This document shows, in pieces, positions 1-11,315 of a stretch of 64,000 nucleotides of DNA. The DNA comes from Malus domestica (Eukaryota; Streptophyta; Magnoliopsida; Rosales; Rosaceae). The stretch lies in the NCBI RefSeq assembly GCF_042453785.1, contig NC_091674.1:25374001-25438000 (forward strand), written 5' to 3'. Each line of letters begins with the position of its first letter. Position 1 is the first letter of the stretch. A program made the translations under genes and the position numbers. A model generated the notes under the pieces. That model saw only the letters and a list, made by a program, of their open reading frames with translations, searched no databases and was not told where the DNA came from.

Positions 1-1138
<1,138 letters not shown>

Positions 1139-1514
1139 AGTAAAAAGCAAAAGTAAAAGAGAAAGGTGCGGTGGAAAAGAGAACGACAAAAGAAAAAGAG
1201 GGTGGTGCAAGCTGTCACCAATGAGTCCTATTCGTCGGTACAAACGAGGCAAGCTTTAAAGTTGCAGAGAAAACACAAAAGCAAAAGAAAGGTGCGGTGG
1301 AAAAGAGAAAAGCAAAAGCAAGGAATAAACACCCACACTGTAAAAGCAAGGAATAAACACCCCACCAGAATGATGTGATTTACTTTTCTTGTTTTTGAAT
1401 GATGCGATTTATTTTTCGGAGACAATCTGTATAAACCCCATCAGAGGGTTAAAAAAAAAAACGGCAAGCCTAAAATAATGGGCTGGAATGTTATGTGGAG
1501 GGCGAATGCCTATA
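1139..1514. repeat. Lysine-codon-rich purine tract with imperfect duplication
   Basis: The phrase aggtgcggtggaaaagaga occurs at about 1164 and again at about 1290. A shorter unit, aaagcaaggaataaacacccc, repeats at about 1315 and 1342. The purine bias opens frames on both strands, but nothing resembles a protein domain. It grades into the LTR-like unit starting near 1515. Confidence 0.5.
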
Positions 1515-1534
1515 TGCCCAAAAGAGCCAGGCCC

Positions 1535-1715
1535 TCTATTATCACCAACCAGGTGATTAAAAGTACGCCCAGTACTCCAAAATTATTCGGCACACTGCCT
1601 CTATTATCACCAACCAGGTGATCAAAAGTACGCCCAGTACTCCAAAATTATTCGGCAACCTGCCACTATTATCACCAACCAGGTGATCAAAAGTACGCCC
1701 AGTACTTCAAATTAT
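1535..1715 (+). repeat. 65-bp tandem array in LTR-like copy 1 (about 3 units)
   Basis: Each unit holds the dyad ATCACC-aacca-GGTGAT, then GTAC-gccca-GTAC, then tccaaaattattcggca. Three units follow one another with few changes. Confidence 0.85.
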
Positions 1716-1875
1716 ACATGAGCATTACTCATGTCAATCATACATAAACATTCATAAGCATCACTCATATCAATCATACATAAACATTCATGAGCATCAT
1801 TCATGTCAACATTCATGAGCATCACTCATGTCAGTCAACATAAACATTCATGAGCATCACTCATGTCAATCAGCT
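1716..1875 (+). repeat. Array of short hairpins in copy 1
   Basis: Repeats of about 23-40 bp built around CATGAG-catca-CTCATG, a perfect 6-bp inverted repeat with a 5-base loop, separated by variants of tcaatcatacataaacatt. Some units are degenerate (cataagcatcactcat). Confidence 0.8.
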
Positions 1876-2115
1876 TCAAAAGCTTCATTTACAGAGCTCT
1901 AGCTTTAAAAGCTTCATTTACAGAGTTCTAGCTTCAAAAGCTTCATTTACAGAGCTCTAGCTTCAAAAACTTCATTTACAAAAGCTCTAGCTTCAAAATC
2001 TTCATTTACAGAGCTCTAGCTTCAAAAGCTTCATTTACAGAGCTCCAACTTCAAAAGCTTCATTTACAAAAGCTCCAGCTGCAAAGCTTCACTTGCAAAG
2101 CTTCACCTATAAGGC
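1868..2115 (+). repeat. About 30-bp tandem array (agcttcaaaagcttcattta)
   Basis: Seven or more units of agcttcaaaagcttcattta followed by cagagctcta or a variant. Units contain AAGCTT and GAGCTC palindromes. Long frames across this array come from the repeat and are not genes. Confidence 0.8.
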
Positions 2116-2284
2116 TTCAGTGTAGGGTATACAAATGCCGCCTTTGAACAACCGCCACTTCGGCCCCTACATGGATTCAATTTGAGTCTCTAGCCAACAG
2201 ACTCTATTGACCGAAGACTTGAGGGACTACACTATACACCATATATTGGGCCTCAACTGGACCTCATGAAAAATACTTGGGGGA

Positions 2285-2890
2285 CTTAGCCCATTATTCA
2301 TGTACTGAGGAGCGATCCCTTATTCTATAAAAGGGACTCCCTCACTTTCATTAGAGAACACCCCATTATTCATGTACTGAGGAGCGAGCCCTTATTTTAT
2401 AAAAGGGACTCCCTCACCTTCATCAGAGAGCATCGTTGCCAGCTGAGCAACAGCTTCGCCGCGAGCATCAACTTTAGCCAATCATTTATGTATTAAGGAG
2501 CGAGCCCTTATTCTATAAAAAGGACTCTCTCACCTCCAACGCCACAAGGCGAGCCAACCAAGGCAACATAAGCCACAAGCAGAGCAGCCTTGCAACATGT
2601 GCTACTTCTGGTTGAGCATCATTTCAGATTGGGCACCGCCTTATATCAAGTATCAGTCCTAGACGACATCTAATTACTTCGGCCCACACATGGACTGAAT
2701 TTCAAGTCTTCAGCCAAAAGACTCTCTTGACTGAAGACTTGGGGGACTATTGTTTGTACCATACTTAGGGCCTCCGTATTTAGATCTCGTATAAATACTT
2801 GGGGGGACTCAAATGTAATTGTGTAATAAAGGAATGAGCAAATATGTAATAAGTGAGGAGCCTTTATTCTATAAAAAAGACTCATCACCC
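2285..2890 (+). promoter_or_regulatory. Four repeated TATA-box modules, copy 1
   Basis: A module of about 60 bp (cccattattcatgtactgag, gagcgagcccttattctata, aaagggactccctcacctt) occurs around 2290, 2365 and 2480, with a diverged fourth near 2850-2885. Each carries TATAAAA preceded by ttatt(c/t). In an LTR this would be the U3 core promoter; having four is unusual. Promoter activity is inferred from the motif only. Confidence 0.6.
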
Positions 2891-3028
2891 TCACAATTGG
2901 AAATGCCTCACTCTCACCCTCAGAGGCCAATTCTTAGGCCATGGAAGGGCTCTCCCACCTTCAGAAGCTCTCTCCATCTCTCTCCCTCACAAATAGAGAA
3001 ATACAAATATCAGTGTGGACGTAGTCTA

Positions 3029-4894
3029 TGTTGGAAGTATGCCTACAAAGCCACTCATTTGATGTAATAGCCTTTTGGAATACTTAATGAATTAAACTTT
3101 TATATGTTTAATGAAGGGCAAAGCTTATTGTTGATCACTATTTATTGTATCATGTGTTTAAGTAATAAGGGAATCCAAGGGATGTATTTGATCTAAGAGA
3201 CAAGTGATCTAAGTGAGTTAGATTATCGAGACCATTCTCTCATGTTCATTCCTAAAACGTTCCTAGCCATAGGATTGCCAATTGGGTATTGACAATCCGC
3301 TAAGGTTAGTATGTGTTATGTCGACTCAAGCTTGAGTATGACTAGTCTCAAGTCATTTGGTGTTGGACACTAAGACAAACACATAGGTGCTCGAAAGAGT
3401 AATCGAGTACACTGAACAACGATCGAAAGAGAGTTCGAACATACATGTCATGTAAGAACTCGAAAGTTGCAATATGCAAAGTAGTCCTTTGACCTGAGGC
3501 ATCATAGATGTCTAATCATTTGGTTCTTGATCTTTGATCATGTCAACGGCATTCCATCGGAGTGTCCACGGCATTGTTGGGGTCAAGCTATCTAGTCATG
3601 TAGGTATATGAATGCACAACAAGGGATCTCTAACCTTCCATGGTGGAAGGAGAATACTCTAAGATATGATTCGTAAGTCTTTGGCCAAAGCAAATGAATA
3701 TGACTTAGGAAGTTTGTTCCAATTCATATTCAAAGGAATCATATAGAAAAGTATCACATTGGATAGTAGACATGAAACAAACTATCACTTAAACAATGTG
3801 ATTAAGAGTATTGTATTAGAGAAGGACCGTATTGCATTGTAGTTGTAACTGGATAGGTTCTCCAACCAATTCTACTTAGCTTGGGTAACCATGACATACT
3901 GCTAGGTGTCACTTATGGTTTGTGGAAGCCCTAATGACTAGCAAACACTAATCATAAAGGGAGAATTGAAATGTGGTTTCAATTCACAATCGATCGTTAA
4001 GAGTAACAATCGCCCACTACCTCGCTAATTGGAACCTAATGGATCGTACACCGAGTAAGGGCGATAGTGAAGAAATTAAATGAAATGGATATGCAATTAA
4101 ATGGTTTAATTGAAGAATGGTCAAGATTAATTAATTAGTTAATTAATTATACGAAAGGTTCGTATTGGGCTTTTAAGTTGGTTTTGGGTTTCGGGGCCCA
4201 AAAGTGTTTTGGTCCATAAGGCCCATTATGTTTAAGTTGTATGACAACTAAAACAAAATGGGCAATAAGCCCAATCACAACATATAGGCCGGCCATGGTG
4301 AGGAGATGGTGAAAGTTTGCTTAATTGCAAGTTTGCCACTCACCAAAGAAAAGTGTTATAAAAGCAACTTTATAGCTATTTTCTCATAAAGGTTTTCTTT
4401 GAGGCAAAGAGGTGAAACATTTTCTCTCTTTCTCTCTACAAAGAGGCCGGCCACTTAGGGAGATTAATCTAGCAATCTCTTCTTCCCTAAGTCATCCATT
4501 TCATCTTCACACTTAACCCTTGGTGTGGAGACTTAGAGACACCAAACTTTTGGTGTTTTGGAGATCCTTTCCTTACATCCACAAAGTCCAAAGGAGCACA
4601 AAAGGAGAAGGAAATCACAAGCAATATCCAAGGAGCTAGGAGGTGACTTGAAGGCCATCCACTTGGGTGAATCCCTTGTGTAAACAAGGATGAGCTTCAA
4701 GGGTAAAGAAACTCTAAATCTTTACTTCTCTTTAATGTTGTTAAAGAGTCTTTTGGTTCACCATATACTAGGCTTTGAAGGTCATGGGTTTTATGAATTG
4801 TTTTTTAATGCATGCCTACTTTAAAGTGTTAATAGTTTGCATATGTATTCAAATGTTCTTACTTGTTCTTAGCTAAGACAAAATTTTTCCTTCA
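3029..4894 (+). mobile_element. Solo LTR, Angela/BARE-type Ty1/copia
   Basis: The 1866-bp insert begins TGTTGGAAGTATGCC and ends TTTTTCCTTCA, and is flanked by the 5-bp target duplication gtcta (3024-3028 and 4895-4899). Removing it restores the phrase seen uninterrupted at about 6815-6860. Length and first bases fit an Angela/BARE LTR. There is no second LTR, primer-binding site or coding region, so it is a solo LTR left by LTR-LTR recombination. It is homologous to the partial copy at 1-360. Confidence 0.85.
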
Positions 4895-5029
4895 GTCTAA
4901 ACATTGGGGTGAACCACGATACATCTTGTGTTATTTACATTTCTTGCAGATTCACAGTTGGATTTACGTTGTTCCAAGACATTCGGTTTTATGCATCAAC
5001 AACCCATATGCCCAAAAAGAGCCAAGCCC

Positions 5030-5445
5030 TTTATTATCACCAACCAGGTGATCAAAAGTACGTCCAGTACCCATTATCACCAATCAGGTGATCAAAAGTA
5101 CGTCCAGTATTATAAAAAATTATTTGGCAGTCTGCCGCTATTACCACCAACCAGGTGATTAAAAGTACGCTCAATACTCCAAATTTATTCAGCACCCTGC
5201 CGCTATTATCACTAATTAGGTGATCAAAAGTACGTCCAGTACTACAAAAAATTATTCGATAGTCTGCCGCTATTACCACCAACCAGGTGATCAAAAGTAC
5301 GCCCAGTACTCCAAATTTATTCGGCACCCTGCCACTATTATCACCAACCAAGTGATCAAAAGTACGCCTAATACTCCAAATTTATTCGGCACCCTGCCGC
5401 TATTATCACCAACCAAGTGATCAAAAGTACATCCAGTACTTCGAA
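5030..5445 (+). repeat. 65-67-bp tandem array in LTR-like copy 2 (about 6 units)
   Basis: The same unit as at 1535-1715, again with ATCACC-N5-GGTGAT and GTAC-N5-GTAC dyads. The variants aaaaaattattcg and aaatttattcg alternate, as if a two-unit higher-order repeat had been amplified. The open frames on both strands here are repeat artefacts. Confidence 0.85.
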
Positions 5446-5447
5446 AT

Positions 5448-5780
5448 CATACATGAGCATTACTCATGTATTCATACATAAATATTCATGAGCATCACTC
5501 ATGTCAATCATACATAAACATTCATGACCATCATTCATGTCAACATTCATGAGCATCACTCATGTCAACATCCATGAGCATCACTCATGTCAATCAACAT
5601 AAACTTTCATGAGCATCACTCATGTCAATCAGCTTCAAAAGCTTTATTTACAGAGCTCCAGCTTCGAGAGCTCCAGCTTCAAAAAGCTTCATTTACAAAG
5701 CTCCAGCTTCGAGAGCTCCTGCTTCAAAAGCTTCATTTACAAAGCTCCAGCTTGCAAACTTTCACCTACAAAGCTTCAGT
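5448..5780 (+). repeat. Hairpin array and agcttc array of copy 2
   Basis: 5448-5630 repeats CATGAG-catca-CTCATG with spacers like those of copy 1. 5630-5780 repeats agcttcaaaagcttcattta with an extra unit, agctccagcttcgag, not seen in copy 1. Confidence 0.75.
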
Positions 5781-5944
5781 GCAGGGTATACAAATACCGC
5801 CTCCGAACAACCGCCACTTCGGCCCATACATGGATTCAATTTGAAGTCTCCAGCCAATAGACCCTATTGACCGAAGACTTAGGGGACTACATTATGTACC
5901 ATATATTGGGCCTCAACTGGGCTTCATGAAAAATACGGGGGACT

Positions 5945-6700
5945 TAGCCCATTATTTATGTATGAGGAACGAACCCTTATTTTATAAAAGGGACTCCCTC
6001 ACCTTCATTAGAGAGCATCGCCGCCAGCTGAGCAACTGCCTCACCGCGAGCATCACTCCTAACCCATTATTCATGTACTGAGGAGCAAGCCCTTATTTTA
6101 TAAAAGGGACTCCCTCACCTTCATTAGAGAGCACCGCCGCCAGCTGAGCAACCACCTCGCTGCTAGCATCACTCCTAACCCATTATTCATGTACTGAGGA
6201 GAGAGCCCTTATTTTATAAAAGGGACACCTTCACCTTCATTAGAGAGTATCGTTGCCAGCTGAGCAACCGCTTCGCCGCGAGCATCAACTCTAGCCCATC
6301 ATTTATGTATTAAGGAGCGAGCCCTTATTCTATAAAAATGACTCCCTCATCTCAAACGCCACAAGCCGAGCCAACCAAGGCAACATAAGCCACAAGTAAA
6401 GCAGCCTCGCAACATGTGCTACTTATGGTTGAGCATCATTTCAGATTAGGCACCGCCTTATATTGAGTATCAGTCCTAGACGACATCTAATTACTTCGGC
6501 CCACACATGGATTGAATTTCAAGTCTCCAGCCAAAAGACTCTCTTGACTGAAGACTTGGGGGACTATTGTTTGTACCATACTTAGGGCCTCCGTATTTAG
6601 ATTTTGTATAAATACTTGGTGGACTCAAATGTAATTATGTAATAAAGGTAGGGGCAAATATGTAATAAGTGAGGAGCTCTTATTCTATAAAATGACCCCT
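5945..6700 (+). promoter_or_regulatory. Five repeated TATA-box modules, copy 2
   Basis: TATAAAA motifs occur at about 5982, 6099, 6215, 6330 and 6687. Each of the first four is preceded by a diverged form of cattattcatgtactgagga and followed by ggactccctcacc or a variant. Between modules runs a GC-richer spacer (ccagctgagcaac, ctcgccgcgagcatca). Repeated U3 promoters are inferred. Confidence 0.55.
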
Positions 6701-6937
6701 CACTCTCCCCATTAAGGAAGGCCATTTCTTAGGCCTGACTCTCACCCTCAGAAGCCTCACTCTCATTACAGAGGCTCTCTCTCTCCCTCACAATCATCTC
6801 AGAGAAATACAATATCAGTGTGGACGTAGCCCAAACATTGGGGGTGAACCACGATACATCTTGTGTTATTTACTTTCTTGCAAATTCACGGTCGGATTTA
6901 CGTTGTTCCAAGACCCCTCGGGTTTTGTGCATCAACA

Positions 6938-7603
6938 ATTAATATTAACTAAAAGGTAACACGATTAAGAAAAGTATGTTAGCATACAGATTTTCTAAGT
7001 TATCGTGAATGGTTAATGGATTGCTTCATATAACAAATTGGTATATTTAAGAATGAGTACATTTTAAGATTAAAAATTTGAAAAAATTACATGAAGGGGT
7101 ACTTATGAGATTAAAAAATTGAAAACATTTTTTTTTAAAAAGCTAATGGGTACAAACTTATTATAACTTTTTTATTTATTTTAGAAATGTTTGGAATTGA
7201 AAATTAGTTAGGAGTTTAGTAAAGGTGTGAGTATTAAAATTCTAAATCAATTATTAATTTTTATTTTAAAAAATTATGTAACTGACATGTAAATTTATTA
7301 TTACATGAATGCTAGGGACTTGGGTCAAAATATGAAAGCTAATAAAGTTTCAGTCAATGAACATTAGTAACTAAAGATCGAATACTAATTTTTCCTTATT
7401 TAAATTTGCAGATCATCTTAGATGATTCTCTCCGCCAACACAAATTCCTAAAAATTAGGTTCAAAGAAATACTCCTACATTATATATGGAGGTTTTGCTG
7501 CTATATGTCATATTAAATACTGGTAACGTGAGGATCAAGTAATGAACTTTTGCTGCTATATGAGTAGAACCCTATTCATATTTTTATCACCAAAGCTTTG
7601 AAA
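6938..7603. other. AT-rich intergenic region upstream of the DUF2828 gene
   Basis: About 665 bp with poly-A/T runs and no recognisable gene. It must hold the promoter of the gene at 7604. TATA-like strings are too frequent in this AT-rich DNA to pick one. Confidence 0.5.
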
Positions 7604-9409
7604 ATGGCTAAACTACTCTCGGTAGTGAGAGCATACCAAAATCATGGCAATAAAATTTCACAACTCGCAAAAAGATTTGTTACAACTCTTGTTGATCCTC
7701 CACCTCCAGAGCTCAAATTACCCACTCACACTTTCTCCGCAGCCAATTTCAATTTCGACAACTCGAAAACAAAGACACGATTAATAAACCCAATCCCATT
7801 GATTGGCTTGATTACCGGCTTGCTTAGTACCGGAAACCCCTGTGTTGATCTCTTTTTCAATGTGATTAAGCCGGAGAAAGCCAGCCCAGCCGAAGTGGAG
7901 GCCACCTGTATTTATCTGAAGCAACTGCTGCCGCTGGCCTGGTCCCGCAATCCCCTAACTACTCTCAAACTCATTTGTAATCTACGAGATGAAATGTTCT
8001 ATATGGAAGCATTTGACACGGCAGCGCATTGGCTCCACCACAATCACCCGAAGACCCTAATGTGCAACATCCCTTCTATTGCCGTGTCATTCGGATGTTT
8101 TATTGATCCTGTCGAGATTTTGTACTTTCTTCTACAAGGCAGAGAAAGGAGGAGGGGGGAGGAAGAAGAGGATGATGCCACCCTAGCAGAATTGACCAAG
8201 ATGGCTATCGAAAGGTATGAGCGTGACCCGAATTACAAGTTGTTACATGATAGGGTTACAGATGTTTACGTGGAACATTTGAAGTCTGATATGGAAATAT
8301 TGAAGCGAAGTTTTAAGCAATCGGATATTGATGATGATGAACGGTACTCATTGGGCTTTGAGATGACTGACGCTGCTGACTGTTGCCTTTCTTCCAACTC
8401 CATGGACGCCAAAACCATCAATGCCACTTTGATATGTGAAAGCATTGCAAGGAAGTTTTTTCCCCGAGAATCATATCCAGAATATCAAGGTATTGATGAC
8501 GCTCAATACGCTGAAAAAATTGAAAACCGGCTCAGGAAGGAGGTTTTGGATCCCCTGGACAAGGCCAGCAGATGTGGACGCCCCAAAAAGCAAGGAAAGC
8601 TCTGCGAGGTTGAGACGTATTTGGAGGAGGTGAAAGCGGACAAGTCCAAGATTGAACCCGGTGCTTTGCTTCCACCCCAGATCATGGCCTTTGCGGATCA
8701 TCCCAATGTTGGGGAAGTGGCTGAGCTTCAATGGAAAACAATGGTGGAGAACATGAAAAAACAAGGCAAGATGAAAAACTGTTTGGCTGTATGTGACAAC
8801 TGCATAAAATTCATAAGGGGAAAGGCAACTGAGGTCTCGCTGGCTTTGGGACTTTTGGTGTCTGAATTGACCCAAGGGCCATGGAACGGAAAGGTGGTCA
8901 GTTGGCACTCAACTCTACAAACGATACAAGGCCATGATCTAAAGTCCAAGTCCAAGTTTGTGACGATGATGGATTTCGAGGTCACGGGAGAAGACGAACT
9001 TGTTATTGAGAAAGCGTTTGACTCGATTTTGGAACTGGCAGTGAATGAGAATTTGCGGCCAGAGCAGATGGTCAAGAAGGTGTTTGTGTTCAGCAAGCAA
9101 GAATTTAGCCATGAAGCTTATTCCTTATGGGAAGATGATTACAATGAAATAAAGAGGAAGTTTGAGGCAAAAGGGTACGGCGATGCGGTGCCACACATAG
9201 TGATTTGGTTTATGTCAGATGATTGCTTCGATTCGGAACCAGAGAAGATAGGGATGCCTTGGACACAACGGGGGATGACTATGTTGAGTGGCTTCTCTGA
9301 AAATTTGCTCAAGTTGTTATTGGAGAATGAAGGGGAAATTGGCCCAGAGCATGTCATGGAAGCAGCCATCTCTGAAGAAAAATATCAAAAGCTGGCTGTA
9401 GTGGACTGA
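7604..9409 (+). CDS. DUF2828 (plant vWA-like) family protein, degenerate MIDAS
   Basis: Intact single-exon frame of 601 residues. The first ATG is 7604; the frame opens two codons earlier at a TTG, which is not a plausible plant start. The family is recognised from the C-terminal half: ALGLLVSEL (near residue 415), EQMVKKVFVFS (near 490), KFEAKGYGDAVPHIVIW (near 525-535), GFSENLLKLLLENEG and MEAAISEEKYQKLAVVD at the end. The central part has an acidic EEEEDDA insertion. Typical members carry a metal-binding DxSGS-type motif; here the site reads CDNCIKF near residue 397, so the Asp is kept but the Ser-x-Ser is lost. FSDMEF of relatives is FSKQEF. Function of the family is not established. The intact frame argues for a living gene, but the lost motif suggests altered or lost metal binding. 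Confidence 0.85.
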   Translation: MAKLLSVVRAYQNHGNKISQLAKRFVTTLVDPPPPELKLPTHTFSAANFNFDNSKTKTRLINPIPLIGLITGLLSTGNPCVDLFFNVIKPEKASPAEVEATCIYLKQLLPLAWSRNPLTTLKLICNLRDEMFYMEAFDTAAHWLHHNHPKTLMCNIPSIAVSFGCFIDPVEILYFLLQGRERRRGEEEEDDATLAELTKMAIERYERDPNYKLLHDRVTDVYVEHLKSDMEILKRSFKQSDIDDDERYSLGFEMTDAADCCLSSNSMDAKTINATLICESIARKFFPRESYPEYQGIDDAQYAEKIENRLRKEVLDPLDKASRCGRPKKQGKLCEVETYLEEVKADKSKIEPGALLPPQIMAFADHPNVGEVAELQWKTMVENMKKQGKMKNCLAVCDNCIKFIRGKATEVSLALGLLVSELTQGPWNGKVVSWHSTLQTIQGHDLKSKSKFVTMMDFEVTGEDELVIEKAFDSILELAVNENLRPEQMVKKVFVFSKQEFSHEAYSLWEDDYNEIKRKFEAKGYGDAVPHIVIWFMSDDCFDSEPEKIGMPWTQRGMTMLSGFSENLLKLLLENEGEIGPEHVMEAAISEEKYQKLAVVD

Positions 9410-11315
9410 TCTAAGACGATCATCCATCATCCATTTTAATTATTTTTTTTTCTTCTAGAGGGGATGGTATGAGGGAGGCTTGATTTTAATTAGTTTTTAA
9501 TTCATATTATCTAAATTTTACATGATTATCAATAAATAGTGGCAATATTAACCATAGTTTAAAAAGGTGCGCGATAGTGGGCAATATAACTCGTTATATC
9601 GCATTGTGTAAGAGATTTTGTAATACAACGTAGAAATATCACAATAGTCTCACATAACATTTGATTTTTACACGAGAATGCACAATATTGCGCAATATGC
9701 CGTACCGAATTTGTTTGATGTTCCTTTAGCAGATGACAATCATCACATCCATCCTTACACTGAAAATGACTACACTACTAAAAGATATTTTGCAACAAAT
9801 TGAAAAAGAGGAAAATGAAAGACGTGGTAGTGACGGTGATGATGCATGTTGATGATATTCTTGATGAGGACAATGATTATAATGAGTTAGTCTAGTGTAT
9901 TTATGAGTAAAGTCTAAGATAATGATATTCAGTACTATTTACGCTATGCAAGTCTCGAATAACTTATTCGAAACCGCTACATAACACGATATTGCATAGC
10001 AGAACCTCTCACGCAATGCGATTTCAAACTAAGAAATTAACTGCAGAGATGCTAAAAACTGTGCAAATGCACTCTAAGAGGATGCTTATAAGTTTATTAA
10101 CATTGAAATTCTGCTGCTTCCTTTATTATTGGTTTTGATTTGGAAAATAGAAAACGTGTTGTAACTTGTACCCAACAAACTTTTCTTGTGTTCAAATTCA
10201 GTTATCTTCAAATTTAAGCACCTCCTATATTATTTGAGGAGGTAAATTTCATAAAGCTCCAGAAACCACCTCGAACAATACTGGAGCTGCTTAATCCATC
10301 TCATTGTTTGTGCTTTTGATTGTATGGGGGGTGGTGGTGCTATTTCCTTGACCGGATTTTCCCTTTAGAGGTTTAATTTATGGCGAGGTTTTAGTGAGGT
10401 CACTGCTATTATCCTTCCATTTTGAAACCCTCTTTGTTGAATGAATCCCATTTTCAATTTTTTTTAAAAGGTTTTTTAACTAAAATGATTTTTTAAATTG
10501 GCATAACTCCTTATTTTAGTTCCTGACAATAAAAATCAATAGAAGTGTAAATCTGTCAATATCTTCATTAAATTGTCCCTGTAAATCATATGGTTGCATT
10601 TCAAAAAAAAATTTGTATGTTCTAAATGAGGATGGCCTAATTGCATGGAAACTCATTTAATAATTTCCATTATTCTGGTCATTTCATAAAAAATCTGTCA
10701 ATATCTTCATTAAATTGTCACTGTAAATCATATGGTTGCATTTAAAAAAAAATTTGTATGTTCTAAATGAGGATGGCCTAATTGCATGGAAACTCATTTA
10801 ATAATTTCCAATGATATAAAAAAATATGAACTAAATATTGAATTTATAAGGTAACAAATTATGATTTACCGTAGTTGCAAAAAACAATTATATCGATGCA
10901 GTATGGTGGGAATTCAATTCCACTTATTCCCCTTCCCGTCTAATGCCAATAACAATTCTCAAGAATACATTATCATCAATGTGTACCCAAATATTAAAAT
11001 TGGTTACAATATTTACATGTACAATTATTTTTAAATATACGTATTTAATATATTACTAACTAACTGACCGTCGAAATGGTGATTTGATTAATACTTGTAA
11101 ACTAAAAAACATATCCCATGTTTTCTAAAAAAAAAAAAAATCCCATGTATCCATGTATCCATGTATTTCATTATTTTGTCCTTGAAACGCAGCGTTTCAC
11201 ACCACTAGTGGACTCTCCCTGGCAACAACCGACACTTTAGCTGAAAACCCAAATCCGAAAACTTTCTCCAATTTCCCCATCGGTTTCTCACTCAGTTTCG
11301 TAAAGCTCTTCGGCA
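9410..11315. other. Intergenic AT-rich region between DUF2828 and STR11 relic
   Basis: No gene recognised. 9560-9720 contains repeated phrases around gcgcaatat and gcgatatcgc-like strings, and 9760-9900 a GAT-rich stretch, but nothing was identified. A duplicated block lies at 10549-10810. 11160-11315 is closer in composition to a 5' UTR or promoter and leads into STR11 exon 1. Confidence 0.5.
10549..10810 (+). repeat. 120-bp direct duplication
   Basis: Copy 1 (10549-10669) and copy 2 (10691-10810) run from aaatctgtcaatatcttc to actcatttaataatttcca with only about two differences and a 21-bp spacer (ttattctggtcatttcataaa). Confidence 0.9.

Larger units (their letters stand above)
1515..5001 (+). 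mobile_element. LTR-like unit copy 1, split by a solo LTR
   Basis: Left part is 1515-3028 and right part 4895-5001; joined across the insertion they align with the uninterrupted copy at 5009-6937. Shared landmarks in order are the 65-bp array, the catgagcatcactcatg array, the agcttcaaaagcttca array, TATA modules, the phrase gtgtggacgtag, and the end gcatcaaca. A TG...CA outline (TGCCCAAAA to ATCAACA) fits an LTR. No internal gag-pol lies between the two copies, only 7 bp, so they form a head-to-tail LTR pair. No matching target duplications were found. Confidence 0.6.
5009..6937 (+). mobile_element. LTR-like unit copy 2, uninterrupted
   Basis: About 1.93 kb from TGCCCAAAAAGAGCC to GTGCATCAACA. 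It has the same order of arrays as copy 1 but different copy numbers: about six 65-bp units instead of three and five TATA modules instead of four. The 3' part (acattgggggtgaaccacga, cttgcaaattcacggtcgga, gttccaagacccctcggg) is the reference for the joined copy 1. I could not assign it to a known clade because no linked pol sequence is present. Confidence 0.6.

Noticed and set aside
1166..1378. Lysine/arginine-rich small protein
   Set aside because: Purine-rich repeated DNA gives this on the plus strand; no start context, homology or termination logic.
5052..5351. Minus-strand frame of 99 codons with internal repeats
   Set aside because: It is only the tandem 65-bp unit read through; the repeat period, not a gene, explains it.
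5030..5445. Regularly spaced repeats resembling a CRISPR array
   Set aside because: Units are directly adjacent variants of one 65-bp sequence with no unique spacers, in plant DNA.
7598..7603. Start of the DUF2828 gene at 7598
   Set aside because: That codon is TTG; the first in-frame ATG is 7604.
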